Origin: Gallionella sp.
GTDB taxonomy: Bacteria; Pseudomonadota; Gammaproteobacteria; Burkholderiales; Gallionellaceae
Reading direction: 5' to 3'
Assembly: GCA_028687335.1 (NCBI GenBank)
Contig: JAQUAI010000002.1
Coordinates: forward strand, 1 to 64,000
Length of the DNA stretch: 64,000 bases
Shown here piece by piece: positions 39,076 through 48,835 of the stretch. The stretch's first letter is position 1, and each line of letters opens with the position of its first letter. The position numbers were made by a program, and so were the translations under genes. A model generated the notes under the pieces. That model was not told the DNA's origin, searched no databases, and saw nothing but the letters and a program-made list of their open reading frames with translations.

Positions 39076-39367
39076 CGGGAATGCGCTGAATGTGTTGTTG
39101 CTGTTGGTGGTGGTGATTTGTGCGTTGAGTCTGGTGACATCGCAACACAAGGCGCGCAAGTTGTACATCGAGTTGCAAAACGAGAAAGAGCTCGCGCAGG
39201 AGATGGAGGTGGAATGGGGGCAGCTGCAGTTGGAGCTGAGTACTTGGGCCACACCGGGGCGGGTGGAGAAGGTCGCTGTGAAGCAGTTGCAGATGCAATT
39301 GCCGCAGAGCGGCCAAGTTCAATTTATACGGATCGTGCCTGACGGCCAAACGAAAATACAACCATGA
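39065..39367 (+). CDS. ftsL: Cell division protein FtsL
   Basis: 100 residues. A short N-terminus, one membrane helix (about 8-28, [18 protein letters not shown]) and a periplasmic coiled coil ([16 protein letters not shown]) fit FtsL, which bridges FtsB/FtsQ to FtsW/FtsI. The sequence is poorly conserved in the family, but the size and the position between rsmH and ftsI settle it. It overlaps both neighbours. Confidence 0.93.
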   Translation: MLRSGNALNVLLLLVVVICALSLVTSQHKARKLYIELQNEKELAQEMEVEWGQLQLELSTWATPGRVEKVAVKQLQMQLPQSGQVQFIRIVPDGQTKIQP

Positions 39368-41091
39368 GCTATGCGGCGAGCGCAAAAAAGGAGATCCCGG
39401 CAAGTCTGCCCGGATGGCGCGCCTCCGTGTTGTTTGTGCTGCTGCTGGCGGGGCTAGTTGCTTTGCTGGGGCGTGCGATTTACTTGCAGGGTTTCCATGA
39501 CGATTTTTTGCAGGCTAAGGGTAACGCGCGTTACAGCCGCGTAATCGAAGTCAACGCCCATCGCGGCATGATTACTGACCGTCATGGCGAAGTGCTGGCG
39601 ATGAGCACGCCGGTAGAGTCGGTCTGGGCAAGCCCTGCGGATGTCGTGATCGACGACAAGCAGTTGCGCAAACTTGCGCAGATCCTTGGAGTGAAAGCGG
39701 AGGAGCTGAAGAGCAAACTGGCCGACACTTCGCGCGATTTTGTTTATCTCAAGCGTCAGTTGCCGCCAGAACAGGTGGATAGAGTGGTGCGAATGAATCT
39801 GCCGGGAATTTCATTGAAGCGCGAATACCGCCGCTACTATTCGGCGGGCGCAGAAACAGCGCAAGTGCTGGGTATTACTGGTCAAGATGACAGCGGTCAG
39901 GAAGGGCTGGAGTTGGCATTGCAGAGCCACTTGGCGGGTAAGCCGGGCAGTCAGCGTGTGATTAAAGATCGGCGTGGACGCATTGTTGAAGATGCGGGCA
40001 GTCTGCATGCGCCCAAGCCGGGTGGCGATGTTGTGCTGAGTTTGGATATTCAAGTTCAGCATGTGGTGTACCGCGAGTTGGAGGCGGCGGTGAAAGATCA
40101 TCACGCCAAAGCGGGTGCGGTGGTCGTGCTTGATTCGCGCACCGGCGAAGTACTTGCACTGGCTAATTATCCTAGTTACAACCCGAATATTCGCGCTGAT
40201 GTTGGCCCGCAGGGGATGCGAAATCGCGCTATTACTGACTTGTTCGAGCCTGGTTCGACGATGAAGCCGTTTGCGGTAGCTGCGGCACTGGAGCAGGGCA
40301 AAGTTAAGCCGGAAAATCTGATCAATACCGAACACGGTGTGATGATGGTGGGCAATCGTAAAATTCACGACTCGCATCCTGAGTCACTGCTCACAGTTGC
40401 GCAAATCATTCAAAAATCCAGCAACGTCGGCGTGGCCAAACTGGCTTTGATGTTGTCGCCCGCAGTGATGTGGCAAAGCTTGTCGGACAGCGGCTTCGGC
40501 GAACTGTCTGGTAGCGGTTTTCCGGGCGAGGCGGCGGGCAAGTTGCGTGATCACAAAACTTGGAAACCGATTGAGCAGGCAACCATGTCTTACGGGCATG
40601 GCGTTTCGGTGAATCTGCTGCAATTGGCGCGTGCCTATACCATCTTTGCCAACGACGGCGAATTAAAGTCGGTTTCCATGATGAGGTTGGATGCGCCAGC
40701 GGTGGGGGGGAAAGTGTTCAGCGAGCGCACTGCGCGGCAAATGCGCGACATGATGGAGTTGGTGGTGCAGCCGGGTGGCACGGCACCGCTGGCGCAAGTG
40801 CCGGGCTACCGCATCGCCGGAAAAACCGGCACGGCGCACAAGCTGGAAGGTGGCCGATATGTCGATAAATACGTGGCCTCGTTTGTTGGCTTAGCTCCCG
40901 CATCTGCGCCGAGATTAATTGTGGCAGTGATGATCGACGAGCCGACTGGATTGTATTACGGCGGTCAGGTGGCAGCACCTGTGTTCAGCAAAGTAGCAGC
41001 AGCGGCGTTGCACGCGCTTGATGTGCCGCATGACGCACCGCTCGACAATGTCATTGCACCGCCGACGGATATTGTTAGGGAGGAAGTGTGA
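39364..41091 (+). CDS. ftsI: Penicillin-binding protein 3 (FtsI, septal transpeptidase)
   Basis: 575 residues. One N-terminal membrane helix (about 20-42), a dimerisation/pedestal domain with RGMITDRHGEVLA, and the transpeptidase domain: Ser298 in STMK, SSN in KSSNVGVAKL, and KTGT in IAGKTGTAHK. FtsI crosslinks septal peptidoglycan with FtsW. The start overlaps the ftsL stop (ATGA), and the end abuts murE. Confidence 0.97.
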   Translation: MSYAASAKKEIPASLPGWRASVLFVLLLAGLVALLGRAIYLQGFHDDFLQAKGNARYSRVIEVNAHRGMITDRHGEVLAMSTPVESVWASPADVVIDDKQLRKLAQILGVKAEELKSKLADTSRDFVYLKRQLPPEQVDRVVRMNLPGISLKREYRRYYSAGAETAQVLGITGQDDSGQEGLELALQSHLAGKPGSQRVIKDRRGRIVEDAGSLHAPKPGGDVVLSLDIQVQHVVYRELEAAVKDHHAKAGAVVVLDSRTGEVLALANYPSYNPNIRADVGPQGMRNRAITDLFEPGSTMKPFAVAAALEQGKVKPENLINTEHGVMMVGNRKIHDSHPESLLTVAQIIQKSSNVGVAKLALMLSPAVMWQSLSDSGFGELSGSGFPGEAAGKLRDHKTWKPIEQATMSYGHGVSVNLLQLARAYTIFANDGELKSVSMMRLDAPAVGGKVFSERTARQMRDMMELVVQPGGTAPLAQVPGYRIAGKTGTAHKLEGGRYVDKYVASFVGLAPASAPRLIVAVMIDEPTGLYYGGQVAAPVFSKVAAAALHALDVPHDAPLDNVIAPPTDIVREEV

Positions 41092-42581
41092 TGAACTTTC
41101 CTCTTGAGCAATTAAATAAATTGAATGTCGCGCTTACGCGTTTGGTGACGGATAGCCGCGCGATTGTCGCGGGCGATACGTTTGTTGCATACCCTGGTGA
41201 GTATCAGGACGGGCGGCGGTTTATCGCCGATGCGATTGCACGCGGCGCGAATGCGGTGATCTGGGAAGCGCACGACTTTGTTTGGGATGAGAGTTGGCAA
41301 CTACCCAATCTGGCGGTCGATGATTTGCGTCACAAGGCGGGATGGCTGGCCGACGAGGTGTATGGCAACCCATCGCAGCAATTGCGCGTGATTGGTATCA
41401 CCGGTACCAATGGCAAGACTTCGATCAGTCATTGGGTCGCTCAAGTGCTGAGCGAGGCAGGGCAACGTTGCGCCATGGTCGGTACGCTGGGCAACGGTTT
41501 TGCCGGTGCGTTGCAAGCCAGCGCCAACACCACGCCGGATGCGATTCGCGTGCACGGCTTGTTTGCCGATTTCGTGCGTGATGGTGCGCAAGCGGTGGCG
41601 ATGGAAGTGTCTTCGCATGCGCTGGCGCAGGGACGCGTGAACGGCGTTAATTTTGATATCGCTGTGCTGAGTAATCTCAGTCGCGACCATCTTGATTATC
41701 ACGGCGATATGGATCATTACGCGGCGTGTAAACGTCGCCTGTTTGACTGGGAAAAGCTCGGTTATGCCGTGCTTAATCTGGATGATCCGTTTGGCGCGCA
41801 AGTGGCCGAGACGCTGGTGGCGCAAAGTGTCGAAGTGGTTGGCTACGGTATGAGTGATAGCGCATTGGCGCTGGCAGAGCGGCTCGGCATTCGCATGGTG
41901 TACGGCAATCTGCTGGAGATCGATGGCAACGGGTTGAAATTGGATGTGCATTCCAGTTGGGGCGGAGCGCAAATCGAGAGCGCATTGATTGGACGCTTCA
42001 ATGCCGCCAATTTGTTGGCCACGCTGGCGGCAGTGTTGCTGGGCGGCGTGCCGCTGGACGTGGCCGCGCGCTTGTTGGGTAACGTAGTCGCGGTCAATGG
42101 TCGCATGCAGCGTTTGGGTGGCAACGGCAAACCAGTCGTGGTGGTGGATTACGCGCACACACCGGATGCCTTGGAAAACGTGCTGCTGACACTGCGTGAA
42201 ATCAGCGATGCCAGCGACGGCAGACTGGTATGCGTGTTCGGTTGCGGCGGTGATCGTGATAAAGGTAAGCGCGCCATGATGGGGCGCATTGCCGAACGCT
42301 TTGCCGATCATTGCATCATCACCGACGACAATCCGCGCAGCGAAGATTCGCAGCAGATCATTGCCGATATTGTTGGTGGCATGACACAAGGAAACCACGA
42401 AATCGTGAGTGATCGCAGTGAGGCGATACGCCGCGCGGTGACTCAGGCTGGTGCATTCGACACAGTGTTGATCGCGGGCAAAGGGCACGAGGATTATCAG
42501 GAAGTTGCGGGTGTGCGCCATGCCTTCAGTGATGTGGATGAAGCAACGCGTGCGTTGCGCGCATGGAAGGAGCTCGCATGA
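41091..42581 (+). CDS. murE: UDP-MurNAc-Ala-Glu:meso-diaminopimelate ligase
   Basis: About 496 residues. Mur ligase ATP motif GITGTNGKTS, the carbamoyl-lysine region, and the DNPR motif (TDDNPRSED) that marks meso-diaminopimelate specificity, so the wall is of the DAP type. I chose the ATG at 41091 with GGGAGG seven bases before it; a GTG at 41088 overlaps it. The stop overlaps the murF start. Confidence 0.96.
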   Translation: MNFPLEQLNKLNVALTRLVTDSRAIVAGDTFVAYPGEYQDGRRFIADAIARGANAVIWEAHDFVWDESWQLPNLAVDDLRHKAGWLADEVYGNPSQQLRVIGITGTNGKTSISHWVAQVLSEAGQRCAMVGTLGNGFAGALQASANTTPDAIRVHGLFADFVRDGAQAVAMEVSSHALAQGRVNGVNFDIAVLSNLSRDHLDYHGDMDHYAACKRRLFDWEKLGYAVLNLDDPFGAQVAETLVAQSVEVVGYGMSDSALALAERLGIRMVYGNLLEIDGNGLKLDVHSSWGGAQIESALIGRFNAANLLATLAAVLLGGVPLDVAARLLGNVVAVNGRMQRLGGNGKPVVVVDYAHTPDALENVLLTLREISDASDGRLVCVFGCGGDRDKGKRAMMGRIAERFADHCIITDDNPRSEDSQQIIADIVGGMTQGNHEIVSDRSEAIRRAVTQAGAFDTVLIAGKGHEDYQEVAGVRHAFSDVDEATRALRAWKELA

Positions 42582-43966
42582 TGCTGCTTTCGCAAGCCGT
42601 TGTGGCATTGAATGCGCAAATGCAGGGAGCTGATGTGCGTTTCACCGCAGTCTCCACCGACACGCGCACTATCCAAAAGGGCGACCTGTTCATTGCGCTC
42701 AAAGGCGAAAATTTTGATGGTGCGAAATTTGTTCCTGATGCTTTAACGGCTGGAGCTGTCGCAGCCATTGTGAGTGTTGAAGGTTACGCGCAAATCCGCT
42801 CGACTCTCGATCCTCAATCCCCGATTTTGGTTGTGGAAGATACCCGCATTGCACTCGGTCAACTTGCCGCGTACTGGCGCGCTCAATTTGATATTCCGCT
42901 GGTCGCTATCACAGGTAGTAATGGCAAAACCACAGTAAAAGAAATGCTGGCGGCGATTTTGCGCGCGGGCAACGAGGACAGTGTGTTGGCGACTAAGGGC
43001 AATTTCAATAACGACATCGGCATGCCGTTGACGCTGCTCAAGCTGCGCGCAAGCCACCGTTATGCCGTGATTGAAATGGGAATGAATCATCCCGGCGAGA
43101 TTGACTACCTCACGCGAATTGCAAGGCCGAATGTAACGCTGGTTAACAACGCCTCTGGGGCGCATTTGCAGGGACTGGGTTCGGTTGAGGCGGTGGCGCG
43201 CGCCAAAGGCGAGATATTTGCCGGGCTGGGTGAGCAGGGAATCGCCATCATCAATGCCGATGATACCCATGCCGCATTGTGGCGCGCTTTGTCTGGCGCG
43301 CATCAGGTTGTGGATTTTTCGTTAAGCCATGCTGCTGCCGTGCAAGGCAAATGGTCGGCGCAAGGCTATGGCGGTGTGTTGCATGTGCGTACGGCGGCGG
43401 GCGCCACGGATATTCGCATGCAAGTGCCGGGCGAGCACAACGCGCGCAATGCACTGGCGGCAACCGCAGCTGCGCTGGCTTTGCGGATTCCGTTGGTGAC
43501 GATATGTCAGGGGCTGGAAGCATTCGGCGGTGTGGCGGGGCGTTTGCAGCGTAAGCAGGCATTGCATGGCGCGGTTGTCATCGACGATACCTACAACGCC
43601 AACCCAGCATCCATGTACGCGGCTTTAGAAGTATTGGCGCAGGCAAGCGGCAAACGCATTTTTGTATTGGGTGATATGGGCGAGTTGGGCGACGACGCAG
43701 CGCAGTTTCATCGCGAGATCGGTGTTGCCGCGCGCGAGCTGGGAATTGAGCGACTGTTCGCTTTAGGCGGGCTGAGTGTGTTGGCTGTGCAAGCGTTTGG
43801 TAGCAACGGCGAACACTTTAACGAGATCGAAGTATTGCAACAAAAACTAGCCGCAGAGCTGGATGCGCAGACCACCGTGCTGGTGAAGGGGTCGCGCTTT
43901 ATGAAAATGGAACGCGTTGTGCAGGCATGCGCAGCGATACGGGAGGAAACATGCTGCTCGCATTAG
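42578..43966 (+). CDS. murF: UDP-MurNAc-tripeptide:D-Ala-D-Ala ligase
   Basis: About 462 residues. Mur ligase motifs: [41 protein letters not shown] and [15 protein letters not shown]. MurF adds D-Ala-D-Ala (made by Ddl, encoded further on) to give the pentapeptide precursor. ATG codons at 42578 and 42581 both fit the upstream AAGGAG. It overlaps mraY by 16 bases. Confidence 0.96.
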   Translation: MMLLSQAVVALNAQMQGADVRFTAVSTDTRTIQKGDLFIALKGENFDGAKFVPDALTAGAVAAIVSVEGYAQIRSTLDPQSPILVVEDTRIALGQLAAYWRAQFDIPLVAITGSNGKTTVKEMLAAILRAGNEDSVLATKGNFNNDIGMPLTLLKLRASHRYAVIEMGMNHPGEIDYLTRIARPNVTLVNNASGAHLQGLGSVEAVARAKGEIFAGLGEQGIAIINADDTHAALWRALSGAHQVVDFSLSHAAAVQGKWSAQGYGGVLHVRTAAGATDIRMQVPGEHNARNALAATAAALALRIPLVTICQGLEAFGGVAGRLQRKQALHGAVVIDDTYNANPASMYAALEVLAQASGKRIFVLGDMGELGDDAAQFHREIGVAARELGIERLFALGGLSVLAVQAFGSNGEHFNEIEVLQQKLAAELDAQTTVLVKGSRFMKMERVVQACAAIREETCCSH

Positions 43967-45054
43967 CTCAATGGTTGGCCGATGACATTCGCACTTTTGC
44001 GGTGTTTAACTACATCACCTTACGTGCTGTGATGGCAGCGATGACTGCGTTAATTATCTCTTTTGTACTGGGGCCGTGGACGATACGCAAACTGGCCGAA
44101 ATGAAGATCGGTCAATCGGTGCGCACCGATGGGCCGCAAACGCATCTGGTCAAAGCGGGTACGCCGACCATGGGTGGCGCACTAATTCTGATGTCGGTTG
44201 CCATCACTACGTTGTTGTGGGGCGATCTGCACAATGCCTATATCTGGGTGGTGCTGTTTACCACGCTGGGTGTGGGAGCTATTGGCTGGGTGGATGACTA
44301 TCGCAAAGTAGTACATCGCAATCCCGATGGTTTATCCGCACGCGCCAAGATGTTCTGGCAATCGCTCATTGCGCTGGCGGTGGGCATCTATTTGTGGAAT
44401 CACGCGACATTGCCCGCGCATACCGAATTCATTGTGCCGTTCTTCAAGCATTTGGTTATACCGCTGGGCATGGTTGGTTTTATCGTGCTGGTTTATCTCA
44501 CCATCGTGGGAAGCAGTAATGCGGTGAATCTCACCGACGGTCTGGATGGGTTGGCGATCATGCCAACGGTGATGGTGGCGAGTGCCTTGGCGATCTTCGC
44601 TTATGTCGCAGGTCATGCAGGATTTTCGGCCTATCTAGGGGAGCCAGCCATTCCCGGTGCAGGTGAATTAGCGATCTTCTGTGCTGCTATTGCGGGTGCG
44701 GGTTTGGCCTTCTTATGGTTCAACGCCTACCCCGCCGAAGTGTTCATGGGAGACGTGGGGGCATTGGCACTGGGCGCGGCCTTGGGAGCGGTCGCCGTCA
44801 TCATCCGTCAAGAGTTGGTGCTGTTCATCATGGGCGGTGTGTTCGTGGTGGAGGCGGTATCGGTGATGCTGCAAGTGTCTTGGTTTAAGTACACCAAACG
44901 TAAATACGGCACGGGCCAGCGCATCTTGCTGATGGCTCCGCTGCATCACCATTTCGAACAAAAAGGCTGGAAAGAGACTCAGGTTGTCGTCCGTTTTTGG
45001 ATCATCACCATGTTGTTGGTGCTGATCGGTTTGGCGACGCTCAAGTTAAGGTAA
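43951..45054 (+). CDS. mraY: Phospho-MurNAc-pentapeptide transferase (lipid I synthesis)
   Basis: 367 residues, about ten membrane helices. Hallmarks: [11 protein letters not shown], the Asp-rich [34 protein letters not shown] and the His-rich [13 protein letters not shown]. MraY transfers phospho-MurNAc-pentapeptide to undecaprenyl phosphate. The start is the ATG at 43951 with GGGAGG upstream. murD follows after three bases. Confidence 0.97.
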   Translation: MLLALAQWLADDIRTFAVFNYITLRAVMAAMTALIISFVLGPWTIRKLAEMKIGQSVRTDGPQTHLVKAGTPTMGGALILMSVAITTLLWGDLHNAYIWVVLFTTLGVGAIGWVDDYRKVVHRNPDGLSARAKMFWQSLIALAVGIYLWNHATLPAHTEFIVPFFKHLVIPLGMVGFIVLVYLTIVGSSNAVNLTDGLDGLAIMPTVMVASALAIFAYVAGHAGFSAYLGEPAIPGAGELAIFCAAIAGAGLAFLWFNAYPAEVFMGDVGALALGAALGAVAVIIRQELVLFIMGGVFVVEAVSVMLQVSWFKYTKRKYGTGQRILLMAPLHHHFEQKGWKETQVVVRFWIITMLLVLIGLATLKLR

Positions 45055-45057
45055 ACG

Positions 45058-46461
45058 ATGAATCAATTGCGTAATCAATCAGTGTTAGTGATCGGCCTCG
45101 GTGAGACCGGGCTGTCGCTCGCACGTTGGTTGACTGCGCAAGGGGCGCAAGTCTGCGTGGCGGACAGTCGCGCCACCCCGCCAGGTGCGGACACGCTGTA
45201 CAAAGAATTGCCGCAAGTGGATGCGCATTTTGGCCCGTTCCGCGACGAGTCACTGGTCGGTATTGACCGCATCGCCATTAGCCCCGGTGTGCCGCTGGCA
45301 GAGCCCTTCGTGCAGCGTGCGATTGCACGAGGGATTCCCGTGGTGGGTGACATCGAGTTGTTAGCACAGCAACTGGCAACCAACGACTATCGGCGCAACA
45401 CTAAGGTTATCGCCATCACAGGTGCGAATGGCAAAACCACCGTCACCAGCATGGTTGGAGCAATGTGTGCTGAAGCAGGATTGGATACGCAAGTCGCAGG
45501 CAATATCTCGCCTGCTGTGCTGGATGCGCTTAGTCGGCGTAGCCAACAGCCGCAAGTGTGGGTGCTGGAGTTGTCTAGCTTTCAACTTGAGACGACGCAC
45601 AGCTTGGATGCCGATGCTGCCGTGGTACTCAACGTGACCGAAGATCATCTGGATCGTTATGACGGCAGCATGGATAAATATGCAGCAGCCAAAGCGCGCA
45701 TCTTCCAAGGTGACGGTGTGCAGATTGTGAATCGAGATGATGTGCGTAGCGCGGCAATGAAAATTGCAGGGCGCAAGTGCATTAGTTTTGGTTTGAGCTC
45801 CCTCCTTGATAAGGGAGGGATGGTTGATTTTGGTATCTCACACGAAGGCACCATCATTTGGCTAATGCAAGGTACGCAGAAAATTATGCGTGCCGATGAG
45901 CTGCAAGTGAGTGGTTTGCACAATGTGGCAAACGCACTCGCGGCACTGGCTTTGTGTCGTTCGTTGGAGCTACCCCTTGCGCCATTAGTGAAGGCACTGC
46001 GTAACTTCAAAGGGTTGCCTCATCGCGTGGAGATGGTCGCCGAGATCGGCGGAGTCACTTATTACGATGACTCCAAAGGTACAAATGTCGGTGCGACCGA
46101 AGCGGCGCTGAATGGATTGGGGAAACAGGCCGTGGTAATCCTCGGCGGCGATGGCAAAGGACAGGATTTCTCGCCGTTGAAAGATGCGGTGGCGAAACAC
46201 GCGCGCGCGGTGGTGTTGATCGGACGCGATGCGCCGTTGATCGAGCTGGCGTTGCAAGGTTGCGGCAAGTCGATACAGCGTGCGCGTGATATGAATGAAG
46301 CCGTGCGCTTGGCCAGTGTGGCAGCGCAAAGCGGCGACGCGGTATTGATGTCGCCAGCGTGTGCCAGCTTCGATATGTATCGCAACTATCTGCATCGCGC
46401 CGAGGTGTTTATTGCCGCCGTGCGGACGTTGGAAGTCGCGGCAGAAACGGAGGGTGTCTGA
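45058..46461 (+). CDS. murD: UDP-MurNAc-L-Ala:D-Glu ligase
   Basis: 467 residues. N-terminal Rossmann-like domain (VIGLGETGLSLARWL), ATP motif AITGANGKTTVTSM, NVTEDHLDRYDGSM and the C-terminal NVGATEAAL and LSPACASFDMY-like motifs. MurD adds D-glutamate to UDP-MurNAc-Ala. At about residues 246-254 a palindromic DNA repeat contributes SSLLDKGGM within a loop that varies among MurD proteins; the frame is kept, so the enzyme is probably active. The stop overlaps the ftsW start by one base. Confidence 0.95.
   Translation: MNQLRNQSVLVIGLGETGLSLARWLTAQGAQVCVADSRATPPGADTLYKELPQVDAHFGPFRDESLVGIDRIAISPGVPLAEPFVQRAIARGIPVVGDIELLAQQLATNDYRRNTKVIAITGANGKTTVTSMVGAMCAEAGLDTQVAGNISPAVLDALSRRSQQPQVWVLELSSFQLETTHSLDADAAVVLNVTEDHLDRYDGSMDKYAAAKARIFQGDGVQIVNRDDVRSAAMKIAGRKCISFGLSSLLDKGGMVDFGISHEGTIIWLMQGTQKIMRADELQVSGLHNVANALAALALCRSLELPLAPLVKALRNFKGLPHRVEMVAEIGGVTYYDDSKGTNVGATEAALNGLGKQAVVILGGDGKGQDFSPLKDAVAKHARAVVLIGRDAPLIELALQGCGKSIQRARDMNEAVRLASVAAQSGDAVLMSPACASFDMYRNYLHRAEVFIAAVRTLEVAAETEGV
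45798..45820. repeat. Palindromic repeat (CCTCC...GGAGG type) inside murD
   Basis: CTCCCTCCTTGAT followed by AAGGGAGGGA forms a hairpin of about nine base pairs with one bulged base and a short loop. Such CCCTCC/GGAGGG palindromes are, to my recollection, dispersed intergenic repeats in many proteobacteria; here it is in frame within coding sequence. Confidence 0.5.
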
Positions 46462-47624
46462 TGGTTTCCATGGTCAAGACACGCACACGTCCGCCGCAAG
46501 CACAGTATGACGAGCTGCTCATCTGGGTATTGGTGGGGCTACTTACGCTTGGCTTTGTGATGGTCTATTCGGCTTCCATTGCTACAGCGGAAGGCAGCAA
46601 GTTCACTGGCTTTCAGCCCACTTACTACATGTTGCGGCACGGTATTTTTCTGCTGGTGGGCGTGATGGCGGGCGTGATGGCTTTCCAGATTCCAGTCGAA
46701 ACATGGAAAAACTATGCCCCGACGCTTTTCGTTATCGGTACGGTATTGCTGGTGCTGGTATTGATTCCGGGTATTGGCAAGTCGGTCAACGGCAGTCAAC
46801 GCTGGCTGTCGCTGTTCGTCATCAATTTGCAGCCGTCCGAGTTGATGAAGCTGTTTGCAGTGATGTATGCGGCTAGTTACACCATTCGCAAAACCAAGGA
46901 TAAAGATACGTTCTTTAAAGCGTTCTGGCCGATGTTTGCGGTGATGGTGGTGATTGGTACCTTACTTTTGTCTGAGCCCGACATGGGGGCCTTTGTGGTG
47001 ATTCTTGCCATTGCCGTCTGCACGCTATGGTTGGGCGGTTACAACATCAAAGTGTTCGGCGCGCTGATGGTTGCCTTGCCGCTGGCATTCGCCGCACTGA
47101 TCCTCACTTCACCGTATCGTTTACAACGCGTCATCGGTTTTATGGATCCATGGTCGGATCCGTACGGCAAAGGCTACCAACTCAGTCATGCGCTGATCGC
47201 TTTTGGTCACGGTGAATGGTTAGGTGTGGGGTTGGGGGGCAGTGTCGAAAAACTGTTCTACCTACCGGAAGCGCATACCGACTTCCTGATGGCAGTCATC
47301 GCCGAGGAATTAGGCTTGGTCGGGGTGGCAATGGTGCTGGTGCTATTCGCCATGTTTGTGATCCGCGCATTCCAAATCGGTCGTCACGCGGCGTTCCTTG
47401 AACGCAACTACTCGGCACTCGTGGCGCAGGGGATTGGCGTATGGATAGGCGCGCAGGCCATGATCAACATCGGCGTGAATATGGGTGTATTGCCGACCAA
47501 AGGATTGACTTTGCCTTTCCTCAGCTTCGGCGGTAGCGGCATCGTGGTGAATTGCATCGCGGCAGCGGTGCTGCTGCGTATCGATTTTGAAAACCGCCGA
47601 GTTGCGCGAGGTTTACCAGTATGA
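46461..47624 (+). CDS. ftsW: FtsW, SEDS-family septal peptidoglycan glycosyltransferase
   Basis: 387 residues from the ATG at 46461, about ten membrane helices. SEDS signatures: VNGSQRWLSL, QPSELMKLF, SEPDMGAFVVI, YLPEAHTDFLMAV and LPFLSFGGSGI. FtsW polymerises septal glycan with FtsI. The open frame upstream of 46461 lies in murD and is not used. The C-terminus [11 protein letters not shown] is repeated 146 bp downstream in a small ORF. Confidence 0.96.
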   Translation: MVSMVKTRTRPPQAQYDELLIWVLVGLLTLGFVMVYSASIATAEGSKFTGFQPTYYMLRHGIFLLVGVMAGVMAFQIPVETWKNYAPTLFVIGTVLLVLVLIPGIGKSVNGSQRWLSLFVINLQPSELMKLFAVMYAASYTIRKTKDKDTFFKAFWPMFAVMVVIGTLLLSEPDMGAFVVILAIAVCTLWLGGYNIKVFGALMVALPLAFAALILTSPYRLQRVIGFMDPWSDPYGKGYQLSHALIAFGHGEWLGVGLGGSVEKLFYLPEAHTDFLMAVIAEELGLVGVAMVLVLFAMFVIRAFQIGRHAAFLERNYSALVAQGIGVWIGAQAMINIGVNMGVLPTKGLTLPFLSFGGSGIVVNCIAAAVLLRIDFENRRVARGLPV

Positions 47625-47770
47625 GTATTGGACAACTCGTCATCATTGGGCAGAAAACGAATCGGTGCGGTCCGGCGGTTTCGGCGCAGGCTAACTTGCG
47701 TAAGCAAGTTAAGCCCCAACGGGGCGGCCATAACCAAAACCGCCGAGTTGCGCGAGGGCTTCCGGTATGA
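47621..47770 (+). CDS. Hypothetical 49-residue ORF between ftsW and murG
   Basis: An ATG at 47621 overlaps the ftsW stop (ATGA), and its own TGA (47768-47770) overlaps the murG ATG in the same way. The product begins [14 protein letters not shown] and ends [11 protein letters not shown], the same eleven-residue end as FtsW except the first residue. The middle is Arg/Gln/Gly rich and reads through two hairpins (47689-47724), so it does not look like a folded domain. It may just keep ribosomes coupled between ftsW and murG. Whether a stable peptide is made is uncertain. Confidence 0.4.
   Translation: MSIGQLVIIGQKTNRCGPAVSAQANLRKQVKPQRGGHNQNRRVARGLPV
47689..47724. repeat. Double hairpin in the ftsW-murG insert
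   Basis: GGCTAACTTGC (47689-47699) pairs with GCAAGTTAAGCC (47704-47715) with one bulge and a four-base loop. Directly after it CCCC-AAC-GGGG forms a second small stem (47714-47724). No T-run follows, so it is not an intrinsic terminator. It resembles a REP-type palindromic insertion. Confidence 0.55.
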
Positions 47771-48828
47771 GTCGCACAGCGATGATCATGGCAGGCGGTA
47801 CTGGCGGACACATCTACCCGGGATTGGCAGTGGCTGATGCCTTGCGCGCGCAAGGTTGGAACATCGTTTGGCTGGGCGCGCCTAACAGCATGGAATCTGA
47901 GTTGGTGCCCAAGCATGGTTACCCCGTCGCGTGGGTGAACTTCTCTGGCGTGCGCGGTAAAGGAGTGATGCGCTTGCTCACGTTGCCGTTCACTTTGTTG
48001 CGTGCATTAGGTCAGAGTGCGGATGCCATCTTCCGTCATCGGCCCGACGTGATCTTGGGCATGGGCGGTTACATCACTATGCCCGGTGGATTGATGGCTG
48101 CCATCTTGCGTCGTCCACTGGTCATCCATGAGCAGAACTCTATCGCGGGTATGAGCAACAAGGTGTTGGCGAAGTTATCCACTCGGGTGTTGAGCGGCTT
48201 TCCCAATGTATTGAAGGGCACGCAATGGTGTGGCAATCCTGTGCGGGCCGACATCGCGGCGGTGGCTGAACCGCAAGCGCGTTTTGCGAACCGCAGTGGC
48301 AAGTTGAACGTGCTGGTAGTGGGAGGCAGCTTGGGTGCGCAGGCTTTGAACGAAGCGTTGCCGAAAGCGCTGGCGCTGATGAGTGAAGCAGAGCGGCCGA
48401 ACGTATTGCATCAGACCGGCAAAAAACATTTCGAGACCGTGCAAAAGTTGTATGAGCAAGCGGGTATGCAAGCAGATGTCCGTGCGTTCCTCGATGACAT
48501 GGCGAACCAGTACGCGAATGCCGATGTGGTGATCTGCCGTGCAGGTGCGCTCACTATCGCCGAGTTGGCGGTAGCGGGTGTGGCGAGTGTGCTCGTTCCG
48601 TTCCCTCACGCGGTGGACGACCACCAGACCTACAACGCGCGTTTCCTGAGTGAGCAGGGCGCGGCGGTGTTGTTGCCACAGACCGAATTGAATGCAGAGA
48701 AGTTGGCGCAATTGTTGCGCGAGATGACAAGAGAGAAGTTATTGGCGATGGCGCAAGCCGCACGTAACTTGGCGAAACCGGATGCGACACAGCAAGTGGC
48801 GCAAGTTTGTGTTGCGTTAGCAGGATAG
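47767..48828 (+). CDS. murG: MurG, lipid II synthase (GlcNAc transferase)
   Basis: 353 residues. GT28 motifs: [14 protein letters not shown] at the N-terminus, [25 protein letters not shown] and the donor-binding [16 protein letters not shown] and [14 protein letters not shown]. MurG adds GlcNAc to lipid I on the inner face of the membrane. The start overlaps the end of the 49-codon ORF rather than ftsW itself. murC follows after seven bases. Confidence 0.97.
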   Translation: MSRTAMIMAGGTGGHIYPGLAVADALRAQGWNIVWLGAPNSMESELVPKHGYPVAWVNFSGVRGKGVMRLLTLPFTLLRALGQSADAIFRHRPDVILGMGGYITMPGGLMAAILRRPLVIHEQNSIAGMSNKVLAKLSTRVLSGFPNVLKGTQWCGNPVRADIAAVAEPQARFANRSGKLNVLVVGGSLGAQALNEALPKALALMSEAERPNVLHQTGKKHFETVQKLYEQAGMQADVRAFLDDMANQYANADVVICRAGALTIAELAVAGVASVLVPFPHAVDDHQTYNARFLSEQGAAVLLPQTELNAEKLAQLLREMTREKLLAMAQAARNLAKPDATQQVAQVCVALAG

Positions 48829-48835
48829 GAAAACC

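Larger units (their letters stand above)
47590..47771 (+). repeat. Direct repeat of the ftsW 3' end flanking a short insert
   Basis: The sequence from AAAACCGCCGAGTTGCG through the ATGA junction occurs at 47590-47625 and again at 47736-47771, offset exactly 146 bases. The first 22 bases are identical. Four later differences are all silent in the shared reading GLPV-stop. The segment between copies carries hairpins. Confidence 0.8.

Noticed and set aside
41301-42608. 435-codon open frame on the minus strand
   Set aside because: It is antisense to murE, which has all expected motifs. The His/Arg/Gln-rich product is typical of a shadow frame in this codon usage.
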